Shown here piece by piece: positions 17,301 through 24,500 of a stretch of DNA of 55,112 nucleotides (position 1 is the first letter of the stretch; each line of letters starts with the position of its first letter). Source of the DNA: Holtiella sp036655075 (GTDB taxonomy: Bacteria > Bacillota > Clostridia > Lachnospirales > Cellulosilyticaceae); contig NZ_JAVVQU010000018.1 in the NCBI RefSeq assembly GCF_036655075.1, positions 1 to 55,112 of the forward strand. The letters are read 5' to 3'. The notes beneath the pieces are model-generated. The model ran no database searches. It was not told the origin of the DNA and saw nothing but the letters and a program-made list of their open reading frames with translations. A program made the translations under genes and the position numbers.

Positions 17301-18129
17301 GAGATGCCAAAGAAGCATTTGGAATGGGTACTTTTGAATGTAAAGTAAGCAAATCAGTATGGACGTGACGAGGACCATTTTCAGCAAAACTCGTCGTGTA
17401 AGGTATCGGGGCTGTACCTAAAGAGATAAGCAGAGGTGAAAGCAAGCTGCGACTAAGGCAAGCTGAACTAAGGGAAAAGTCCAAGGTAGAAAGTAATTCC
17501 CCTACAGCTACTTCATCTTCAATAGTGATACGGTAAATAGCACCTTTTGAACTATCAATTACATATAGAAATCCATCATAGTCAAAGAGCATCTCATACG
17601 TAGAGAAAGTACCAATCCCATGAGTTGTTAAAGTAATGAGTGTATCAAGAGAAGGATCTAACCGAAGTACTTGACCATCCGTACTTAAGGTGTACAAATA
17701 AGGTAGATGGGGATGTGCACACCAGCTACTTATTGGTAAGGAAGGGATGGAAAAAGATGTGGCAACTAAATAGTCAGGGGCAGTTTCATCTAGATTAAGC
17801 GCATAAAAATGAGAATCTAGATTTTCATACAAGTAAAGTATACCTTGTGGGTTAAGTGCTATGGCTTGATAAACTTTCTCAGGAAGGCCGTTAACGGGAC
17901 AAGTATATATTTTACCCTGGACATCTAACTTACAGAGTTGATGTTTTTTGACGTCATAAAAGTATAAGAGCTGATCTAAATCATTATAAATCAATGTATG
18001 AGTTAAGGGAGTAGGACGAACATCTAATAAAAATTTTCTTACCCCTGTAACAAGGTTAAGCGTATATAAGGTAGACGTAGCTGAGTCAAGCATATAAGCT
18101 AGGTCCATGCAGTCAAAGGGCATAGGCAT
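14335..18129 (-). CDS. Large DUF11 repeat protein with propeller, GEVED and SPOCS domains
   Basis: A 1264-residue protein without a signal peptide. Residues 1-245 form a beta-propeller of the DUF6923 type (LAYMLDSATSTLYTLNLVTG opening). A GEVED-type domain follows at about 260-380 (WIDWNQSGQFEQ, then RLRLTTDQ, ending DGEVLDL), then a cadherin/Big-like unit at about 400-470 (GKVNLNESTGHFTYTP). Five DUF11 units start near 481, 613, 739, 870 and 1001, each with a YTxTxxNxG-type core (TLTNTGDLPLTDI). The C-terminus (about 1129-1264) is a SPOCS domain opening FKQVSLEQSLELPLDKP and holding CTAHYTLPFSTFIILP. The ribosome site AAAGGAGGTATC lies before ATG. It is fifth in an operon of six. I infer a fibre or scaffold anchored through SPOCS. 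Confidence 0.85.
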   Translation of the reverse strand: MPMPFDCMDLAYMLDSATSTLYTLNLVTGVRKFLLDVRPTPLTHTLIYNDLDQLLYFYDVKKHQLCKLDVQGKIYTCPVNGLPEKVYQAIALNPQGILYLYENLDSHFYALNLDETAPDYLVATSFSIPSLPISSWCAHPHLPYLYTLSTDGQVLRLDPSLDTLITLTTHGIGTFSTYEMLFDYDGFLYVIDSSKGAIYRITIEDEVAVGELLSTLDFSLSSACLSRSLLSPLLISLGTAPIPYTTSFAENGPRHVHTDLLTLHSKVPIPNASLASPIYEVTIDITNQTGVTATLYGWIDWNQSGQFEQVEALEPVLIPSLLNTPQKVTLSFKRPPMDKILLGHTYMRLRLTTDQLEVKQHALLHIDHRSLGPASDGEVLDLPLLICAPEPIGKGPIYEKVLVGDLLESCIEVSDPCEGALIYALESGPARGKVNLNESTGHFTYTPSLAPLTQDSFTISATSLISHLSVSIPVQVNIEQAALQIDFVPSHQELTLQDTLTYMATLRNIGSLPLENLLFTASLPEGMTYEQGSVMINGISDLISIPTFGISLVKLLPGELCTIAFTTLLLEAPPNNMAPSCEVKCTYALTPLEKASTLKATQIAKPCVLKRPSLHMKLIANTDSAFLEDLIQYTVTLTNTGDLPLTDIHLSLALPLEIQYRGDFTLDHTLTHSNLLEGYLITSMSPKETHQLQFKAAPTSSSSIATLTTILFTQYTYTLNHKQHTYDGLTASHSLTLHQPSFTLTKRADKTAINLGECFTYTLSATNDSEVPIKEVVLKENIPSFLKILSIKQNKQPLRNTLTEGMSIGDLPPHTTKHVDIELMVLETASPVKILSYPTVGMFKILSGGYEKIFYVEAVDEQGVLLTCANLLLTKSTKTQDFVVGETITYEITATNVGTLKLTHLKVEDLLAPELKFITGSVFLDQVPVSNASIISGVSLDTLNAGASKVLTFDALILDHKKDVIENICSGYYSYLPYGTSQEKMGFVKSEPHQIHILNPQIEITGSVSQSIAYLHDHLDYTLYITNKGDIDAFNVVVQNTSCCTTLIDGSFKINGTLINSVELGAPINVGSIPKGDTTLITFSTLVTGSLHHEDAIINEVCAKFMYYICDHSTKYMTCPNFKLTIPLTPSTFKQVSLEQSLELPLDKPDIDVINTIGGQISLLKSYIIKTPKGIAIDGQTLTGSKLMVHALFEMSVEYASNEIDSCICTAHYTLPFSTFIILPENATPSANVPIDAKIQNVSWRVLNNRCFFACASILVMVRL

Positions 18130-18153
18130 TGAGATACCTCCTTTTTAATAAAA

Positions 18154-18597
18154 TTAATGAGCATGAAAATCTAAGCTAAGTAAAACATTTTGGTCAAAGT
18201 AAGTAGGTGACTTAATATGAGTGTGGGTAGAAGTAATTGAGGGGGTAAGGGTAAAGTGACCAGTTTGTATAAGTTGTTTGATAGTAGCAGGATCAGGGAG
18301 TTCAGGAACATTTAAAATAATGGTTTTTAAAAAGGTATAGTGTATGGCGTGGATAGTCTGAGCGACAGTATCTGAGATGTAGGTCATTTCTTCATTTAGG
18401 GTAAGGAGTACTATAAGATTTATCCCAGTTAAGATTTCGCCTTCAAATGAACGCCCATGAAGTGTATCAACTAACTTATACTCACTCACTTCAGGTATGA
18501 TTTCACATTTGACAAGTTTTAGAATAGGTGGCTTATGAGATGGAATGCAAAGGTGTTCAAAAAAAGTATCTTCTTTAGAACAATGTACAGCACTCAT
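18154..18597 (-). CDS. SPOCS (DUF3794) domain protein
   Basis: A 147-residue single-domain protein. A GTG at 18606 is in frame, but ATG at 18597 has AAAGGAGG at ideal spacing. The SPOCS pattern is clear: LCIPSHKPPILKLVKCEIIP near residue 17, LVDTLHGRSFEGEILTG near 42, and an HAIHYTFLK block later. It matches the 28108 protein block for block (IPIQKPDMERML; LVDTPKGRSYEGQNLSG), so the two are positional counterparts in duplicated cassettes. SPOCS domains occur in the coat-morphogenesis protein SipL. The start overlaps the end of the upstream gene by 23 bases and the DUF11 gene follows after 24 bases. Confidence 0.82.
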   Translation of the reverse strand: MSAVHCSKEDTFFEHLCIPSHKPPILKLVKCEIIPEVSEYKLVDTLHGRSFEGEILTGINLIVLLTLNEEMTYISDTVAQTIHAIHYTFLKTIILNVPELPDPATIKQLIQTGHFTLTPSITSTHTHIKSPTYFDQNVLLSLDFHAH

Positions 18598-19021
18598 GTA
18601 TGCCACCTCCTTTAATACTTGACACAGAGGCTATGGCGATGAGTGTCAAGTTATAATATAGGGTTCTTGAAGATAAACCAATACCATAGCAATCTACTAT
18701 AAGAGGGTGGAGATTAAAGGTTTGCTCACTAACACCATATTCAATAGGAATATAGACACTAAAAGGGTGTGTATAGTTTAAAGAGTGAACTTGTGAACAT
18801 GCATGAGGATCAGAATAGTTAAACCTAAAGCAAGCATCTCCTTTTATAAAAATTTTATAGGCATCAGGCATAGGGTGAAGCACTTCGTAGGTAGCTAAAG
18901 TAGCTGTTGCTGACACTTCCGTCACATTCTCTAAATCTAGAGATGCGGGGGGAAGTGTATAAATGCCACTTATATTAAAAAGTCTAAAATAAGGCGAATC
19001 AACGGTGTTTGGTAATGTCAT
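18575..19021 (-). CDS. SPOCS (DUF3794)-like protein
   Basis: A 148-residue protein. The frame is open from 19123, but the extension has no ribosome site and AAAGGAGGTATCTT before ATG at 19021 fixes the start (MTLPNTVDSPYF). It has the SPOCS layout: an early strand with TYEVLHPMPDAYKIFIKGD, then FRFNYSD, then VHSLNYTHPFSVYIPIEYG, which parallels HTAHVTIPFCGDIVLPEEF in the 27620 protein. Both ends overlap neighbours by 23 bases, so translation is probably coupled. I infer a small assembly unit of the spore surface. The domain call is by pattern and by position in the cassette. Confidence 0.72.
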   Translation of the reverse strand: MTLPNTVDSPYFRLFNISGIYTLPPASLDLENVTEVSATATLATYEVLHPMPDAYKIFIKGDACFRFNYSDPHACSQVHSLNYTHPFSVYIPIEYGVSEQTFNLHPLIVDCYGIGLSSRTLYYNLTLIAIASVSSIKGGGIHECCTLF

Positions 19022-19463
19022 AAGATACCTCCTTTTGAAACTGTTTAAAGCATGAACAATCAGAACAAGGTTTGTGATAACAACGATTAAGATTAGAAAA
19101 TAAAAGATGATTGTAAAGTACATTGTGTGAGTGTACGTTCAAATAATAGCAACCAATGTCGCAACTTGTATGCTCAAAGTAATAGAAGCCGCTAGCATCG
19201 GTAAGGGTGTTAGCAAGTTTTGTAAAAGTAAATTGAGGTGGGCTATAGCGAACTTCTATCAATTCAACATCAACCTTATAGAGTGGAAGCTGATGCTGAG
19301 TTAAAAGTTGCCCCCAAAATTTAAGGTGATGATAACTAGAAACACTCAAATTCATTTGTAAAGAAGAGGAAGCAGTAGTGTTAGTAATCAAGAAAGGGTT
19401 ACTCTCGCCCAAAATACAAGTTTCAATAGAATAGTCAGTGGGATCATAAGTATCAGCAATCAT
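18999..19463 (-). CDS. Carboxypeptidase-regulatory-like (CpR) protein
   Basis: A 154-residue protein. The real start is ATG at 19463, preceded by AATGGAGGTGCC; the longer frame to 19628 only overlaps the previous gene. Residues about 40-115 form a CpR beta-sandwich with LKFWGQLLTQHQLPLYKVDV and the turn TDASGFYYFEHTSCDIGCYY. A Cys-rich tail (CYHKPCSDCSCF) follows and may take part in disulfide cross-links. It is related to 19477 and 29974 (RLWGQI; SDCEGFYQFD). It is second in the minus-strand operon and overlaps the next gene by 23 bases. Confidence 0.75.
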   Translation of the reverse strand: MIADTYDPTDYSIETCILGESNPFLITNTTASSSLQMNLSVSSYHHLKFWGQLLTQHQLPLYKVDVELIEVRYSPPQFTFTKLANTLTDASGFYYFEHTSCDIGCYYLNVHSHNVLYNHLLFSNLNRCYHKPCSDCSCFKQFQKEVSYDITKHR

Positions 19464-19476
19464 GCAGGCACCTCCA

Positions 19477-19848
19477 TTAGATGAGGTTAGGACAAGCCTC
19501 ATTTGCGTCATCAATAATAATTTCTCTACCTGTATTAGATTTACCCACAAGAATTTTATACCAAGCATTTTCATTAGAACAAATATCAAATTGGTAAAAC
19601 CCTTCACAGTCACTTGTGGTATGAGCAATACCTAGGTATTCAGGACAAGATTCAGAACCTATAATTTTTACAAGTTTGACAAGGGCATTAGAAATAGGTT
19701 GCTGGTTCATATTCAAAATTTGTCCCCATAACCTGATAGCGGAGTATTCGCCAACTCTAATATCGGCACGTATTTCACTAGTAGAAATAGAAGGGTTAAT
19801 ATTAATGGCTGTACTATTGCCAATAATAATTGTTTGATCAGATTGCAT
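19477..19848 (-). CDS. Carboxypeptidase-regulatory-like (CpR) protein, first gene of operon
   Basis: A 123-residue single-domain protein. It contains IRADIRVGEYSAIRLWGQIL near residue 25, then NALVKLVKIIG, AHTTSDCEGFYQFDICSN and YKILVGKSNTG. These blocks are closely repeated in the 29974 protein (RLWGQIKDCDGNPVPNALLK; SDCEGFYQFDLCY; YKILVSKAYTG), so the two are clear paralogues. CpR domains are beta-sandwich folds common in surface proteins. GAGGAGGTTTC precedes ATG. It is the promoter-proximal gene of a six-gene operon running to 13889, with a near sigma-K promoter at 19973-19947. Confidence 0.8.
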   Translation of the reverse strand: MQSDQTIIIGNSTAININPSISTSEIRADIRVGEYSAIRLWGQILNMNQQPISNALVKLVKIIGSESCPEYLGIAHTTSDCEGFYQFDICSNENAWYKILVGKSNTGREIIIDDANEACPNLI

Positions 19849-19946
19849 GATGAAACCTCCTCAATATGGAATATAATTATATATATACATTCTTGTAGAC
19901 GAATATTTATAAAATACTTAAAAAGGACAAAGCTCCAGTGTAAAAA

Positions 19947-19973
19947 CAGGATATGTTTGAATACCTTAAGGGT
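19947..19973 (-). promoter_or_regulatory. Sigma-K-like promoter of the minus-strand surface operon
   Basis: On the minus strand, AC, 16 bases, CATATCCTG, which misses only the last base of CATANNNTA. It lies about 100 bases upstream of the first gene in the operon. Confidence 0.45.
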
Positions 19974-20028
19974 GTACTTAATATATATATATGGAATAGA
20001 TTGTACGGAGGGGGGGAATAGGCAAAGT

Positions 20029-20244
20029 ATGAGGGAAATTAAAATATGGGGTATTATACAAGATGAAGAAGGCTCTGCCATACCTTATGTGTGCGTACGA
20101 CTGTTAAGAAAGGTCCAACATAATAGGCATACGGTATATAAAGATGTAGCAAAGTGTTGGTCAGATGAAGGAGGGCGATATGCCTTCCAAGTGTCAAGAG
20201 AAAGGGAGTGTGTTTATAAAGTGGTGGTTATATGGAGCTTATAA
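20029..20244 (+). CDS. Minimal carboxypeptidase-regulatory-like protein
   Basis: A 71-residue protein. The open frame extends to 19834, but the upstream part is an A/T-rich intergenic stretch, so ATG at 20029 is the likely start. A GGAGGGGGG run lies about 15 bases before it, farther than usual, so initiation is less certain. The sequence MREIKIWGIIQDEEGSAIPY, then VCVRLLRKV and SDEGGRYAFQV, is a shortened CpR domain that follows the 19477/29974 pattern. It opens the plus-strand operon, and the next gene overlaps its end by 13 bases. Confidence 0.68.
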   Translation: MREIKIWGIIQDEEGSAIPYVCVRLLRKVQHNRHTVYKDVAKCWSDEGGRYAFQVSRERECVYKVVVIWSL

Positions 20245-21527
20245 AAAATAAAATTCGTGTTGTCAGCTACTTTTTACCAAGGAATGCTCAACTTGTTACA
20301 CTAGAAAATTATTGTGGGGAGCCAGCTGTTTTGGAGGGGGATTTAGACCAAGATGGGGAACTAGAGATGATGGCACTCTATAAAAAGGATGAAATTTATT
20401 ATTTGATAGGTCTTAAAAAAGAGAAAAAATGGTATGTAGCTTGGAATCGAGCTGTGAAATATAAAGGTGTTCAGCATTTTCAAATCACCCACGTACAAGA
20501 TGCAAAAAGATGTGAGGTAGCTATTGCAGGAAAGATTGAGGGTATGGCAAAGAGCCAATTGATGTTGCTTGAATGGACAGAGGAAGCAGCACAATCGCTC
20601 TTAGCTGATTATATTGCTTATGATAAATTATATATACAAGATGTGGATAGTCTAGATGGGAAAGACGAAATTATTTTATGGAAAAATAAGGAACTTGAGG
20701 CCTATGATGTACATATTTATCGCTATAAGAAAGGTACACTTGTTGAAGATACAAGCTTAGATGCTTTTTATTATCCTACCATTGTGGGATACTATGAATA
20801 TTTGCAGGAGCTTTACCCAGAAGAAACTATTTATACGACGTATTTAGAAGAGGCTCGCCTTAAATGTGTGAGTGGTACAAGTAATAAAACGGATATGGAC
20901 TTTTTACTTGGTATGAGTGCTTATTTAGAAAAGGATGAGGTAGAGGAAGATGTTTTTTTAACAGGAAAAAAAGAAAAAGATGCTGATTATTTTACTCATC
21001 TTCAGCTCGTAGCCACACATGGTCATCAAACAAGAAATCAATTGATGAATTTGGAAGTAGAAAAAGTTTATGATTACGAGATGAAAGTAGGTAGATTTTT
21101 AGAAAGTGAAACAGAACAAGTTTTTATCAAGATAAATGCCAAGACGCAAGAGGCCCCTACCAGATGTTGGATAATTGGCATAGAACGTGGTTATTTGTAT
21201 AATTATTTACAACAAGAAATGTATTTAGAGGCTACAAAATATAGAGAGAGTATAGCACGAGAGGGTGAAGTAAAGGGGACTTATGAAGAGGCAAGTGGCC
21301 ATGACGAAATCAAAAGAGAGATGGCACAAGAAAGAATAGATAAGCTAGGGGAAGGTTATCCCATTGAAATAAGTGCGCAAGCACCTCTTATGCTGGGCAT
21401 GAAACATACTATATGGTGTGAAAAAACAAATCAAGTAGTAGGTTATAAGTTAAGACTATTCAAAGGAGAAAAAAATCAGTTTAAGCTATATAAAACCTTT
21501 GTTATGAGGGAGGAGGAAGGAGGATAA
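20232..21527 (+). CDS. FG-GAP/VCBS-like repeat protein
   Basis: A 431-residue protein I cannot assign to a named family. The N-terminal half contains calcium-loop-like repeats, EGDLDQDGELEMMAL (about 35-49) and IQDVDSLDGKDEIILW (about 134-149), each followed by strands such as YYLIGLKKEKKWYVAW. These are typical of FG-GAP or VCBS-type beta-propeller blades. The C-terminal half is charged and partly helical, ending in a strand-rich domain. There is no signal peptide. It overlaps the small CpR gene by 13 bases and is followed after one base by the giant DUF11 gene, so all three are one operon. A structural or Ca-binding role is inferred. Confidence 0.7.
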   Translation: MELIKNKIRVVSYFLPRNAQLVTLENYCGEPAVLEGDLDQDGELEMMALYKKDEIYYLIGLKKEKKWYVAWNRAVKYKGVQHFQITHVQDAKRCEVAIAGKIEGMAKSQLMLLEWTEEAAQSLLADYIAYDKLYIQDVDSLDGKDEIILWKNKELEAYDVHIYRYKKGTLVEDTSLDAFYYPTIVGYYEYLQELYPEETIYTTYLEEARLKCVSGTSNKTDMDFLLGMSAYLEKDEVEEDVFLTGKKEKDADYFTHLQLVATHGHQTRNQLMNLEVEKVYDYEMKVGRFLESETEQVFIKINAKTQEAPTRCWIIGIERGYLYNYLQQEMYLEATKYRESIAREGEVKGTYEEASGHDEIKREMAQERIDKLGEGYPIEISAQAPLMLGMKHTIWCEKTNQVVGYKLRLFKGEKNQFKLYKTFVMREEEGG

Positions 21528-21528
21528 G

Positions 21529-24500
21529 ATGATCATTTGTTTGGAAGTAGATAAGAGCTTTGCAAAGCTTCAAGATGAAATAAACTACAGTATCACTATT
21601 AGAAATGAAGAACAAAAAATAGATAGCCTACGCATTGTAAATCCTTTTGATGAAGTCATTACTTTTAAATGGGTGAATATGAAAGAGATTCTATACAATG
21701 ACAGCAAAATTGTAACTGAGGGTTTTCTCATTAAAAACTTGCAAAGTTGGGAAGAAATCAAAGTGACTTTTGTAGGTGAAGTCATAGATTTTCCAAGAGA
21801 AAATCTTATTACTCAGATGGCGGATGTATACTACAATGTTGGAAAAGAAGCTTACGTGCTCACAAGTAATGCTGTTATGACTTATATCGTGGATGCGAAT
21901 ATAGCTTATAGGGCAGGTAGTTTCGTACTACAAGGGAATAAAGGTGCAGTCAATAGGGGAGAGGATATAACTTACAGCGTTAGTATAGCCAATAAGGGCA
22001 ATCGAAAAGCTGAGCAGATTTTAGTAGGACCGCTAGCACCTCATGGCACATATTTAATACCTGATACAATTAAAAGCCTAGAAGGGAAGACCACTTTAGT
22101 AGAAGAAGGAAATATGTATATAGAAGCATTAGATATAGGAGAGATGAGAACTTATTCTTACACAGTTAAGGTAGAAGACTTCCCGTGTGTAAAAGAAGTG
22201 ACACAAGCCTTACATATACAGTATAGACTCACTTATCCCAATCGACAATGTGTTGTTCAAGAGAGCACTACAAACGCTGTAGAAATACCTATAGAAATGG
22301 TATACTTCACAGGCAAACAAGAGCCCTTACGAAAATGTGTTTCATCGGAGTTTGCAACAGAAGGAGATGAGCTCACCTATACTTTTGAAGGCTGTAATGT
22401 AGGAACAGTAAGTGCCTGCAATATACAGGTTATAGATACTATACCAGAGGGGGCAAGGTGGATACAAGATAGTTTACTTATAAATGGACAAAATGGCTAT
22501 AAGATGCAAGAAGAGCCTGGGGAGCAAAGTCGCCAGATTCAAATTGCATTGCCAGATTGTTCCCCAGGTGAAGTGTTTAGTATAAGTTATAAAGTAGAAG
22601 TATTAGGTGAGTGGCCTTTAAATGAAGTGTTGCAAACAATGCCAAAGATGACTTATTGGTATGGCGTAGCAGAGCACATGGTAGAAGAGGAAGTTTATGT
22701 GCAAGCTGAACCGACACAGGTAATACTTGCCTGTATAGATCCACTAGAAAGGCATCTAATAGAAGGACTTGAAGAGGTTTTTACATTAGGTGACACAATA
22801 ACAACTCATTTATCTTTTATGAATAAAGGAAATGTGCCAGCAAACAATATAGAAATTGTTCTAGATGTTCCAGTAGGTGTAGTAGTAAGTGGAGAAGGAT
22901 GGTTGCAAGAAGGGGAAAAGGTGAGTAAGTGTTGTGATGCATCCTTAGAACCACAAGCATCTTATACAGAGGAGTTATGTGTTGAAATAATAGCTATACC
23001 TTTGCCCTCACAGGCATTTATAAATGCACAAGTCATTTATACCTATAATGTAGGTGAAGAACATATAGAACAAGTAAGTGCCCAAGAAGTACTTCCGCTA
23101 GTCATTGAAGCTGCTTGTATAAGTGAAGAATGGGAGGATATAAACAAGTGCTTCTATCCGGAAGAGGTATGTGTAGGGGAAGAAGTAGTCTGTACTTTTA
23201 CACTTACTAATACAGGCAATCTTACGGCCTATGACATTACTATACAAGAAGAAGCGGTAGAAGGACTCTGCTTTTTAAAAGAGTATGCAGATGAGCTCTA
23301 TATAGAAAAGCTACAGCCTAAAGAAACACAAACTGTGACTTATAAGGCTCAAGTGATAGGACTACCACCAGATGGAATGCTTAGTCCTAGATCACAACTC
23401 ACTTATCACTATACAACACATACAAACAAATGTTATACCAAGGAAATAAGTTTTAAGGGGCAAGGGATACAAGTAGTAGATGCATATATAAGCCCTTTTA
23501 TCCAGCAGAAATGTGTCCAACAAGTAGAAAGTTATTACTATGCAAAAGGTGATGTAGTTCACTATGCACTAGCTATTGCTAACTTAGGAAATGTATCAGC
23601 AGAGAATATTGTATTAGTCCTACCAGAGCTACAAGAAGCTACTTGGAGAAACAACAATCCAATGGTACTGAATCAACTCATGCCAGGTGAACAGCAAGTT
23701 TTGGACTATTATATGGATGTTACACATATACCTTCCCAGGGAATTATTAAAGTAGCACCTTTACTAGGCTATACATTTATGATAAATAATTATAAATCTA
23801 ATAAAAGTAGACAGATTGAAAGGAGCTATGCCTTAGATTCTATAGAAGTAGCGATACACTATGCATGTATAGAAGAAGCAAATGGGTTGACAAGAAGTGT
23901 AGAAACGACCATCACACCTCTTCATGAAGTCGTGTATTACACAGTGAATCTAAAAAATGTGGGTAATGTAAAGGCACTAGACGTACGCCTACAAGAAAGT
24001 GCATCAGAGACCTGCATTTATGAAAGAGGTACATTGACTTTAAATGGCATAGCGATAGACAATAATCCCCTCAAAGAAGCTATATTATTAGGAACGGTAG
24101 AACCTGGAGAAGCCTATAGCATACGTTATGGTGTGAAAGTGAGTGAAATACCTGTAAGTGGATATTTTGATACGAGAAGTATAGTAACTTATGCATACAA
24201 TGTAGGCACTTGTATACGCAAACAGAAGACCGTAACAGAGCCTATCAGTGTACAGGTAGCAGATGCAGCACTTCAACTTGTAACAGGAGTAGGCGGATAC
24301 AACTTAACTGAGCAAAATATTGATTTGGAAGAGTCCTTTAATTTTGATGTAACTATTTGTGCGAGAGGGAATGAGGAAGCGTACAATTTGTATTACTGTA
24401 TTGAAGGAGATGGGGTAAGTTTTGAATCCGATTTTGGATTAAGGCCTATGCAAATTCCAACAGTACTACCCAATCAAACGAGGGTGATTTCTGCTATAGG

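Noticed and set aside
19022..19123. N-terminal membrane helix for the 18575 protein in the longer frame
   Set aside because: The extension lies inside the upstream gene and has no ribosome site; AAAGGAGGTATCTT fixes the start at 19021.
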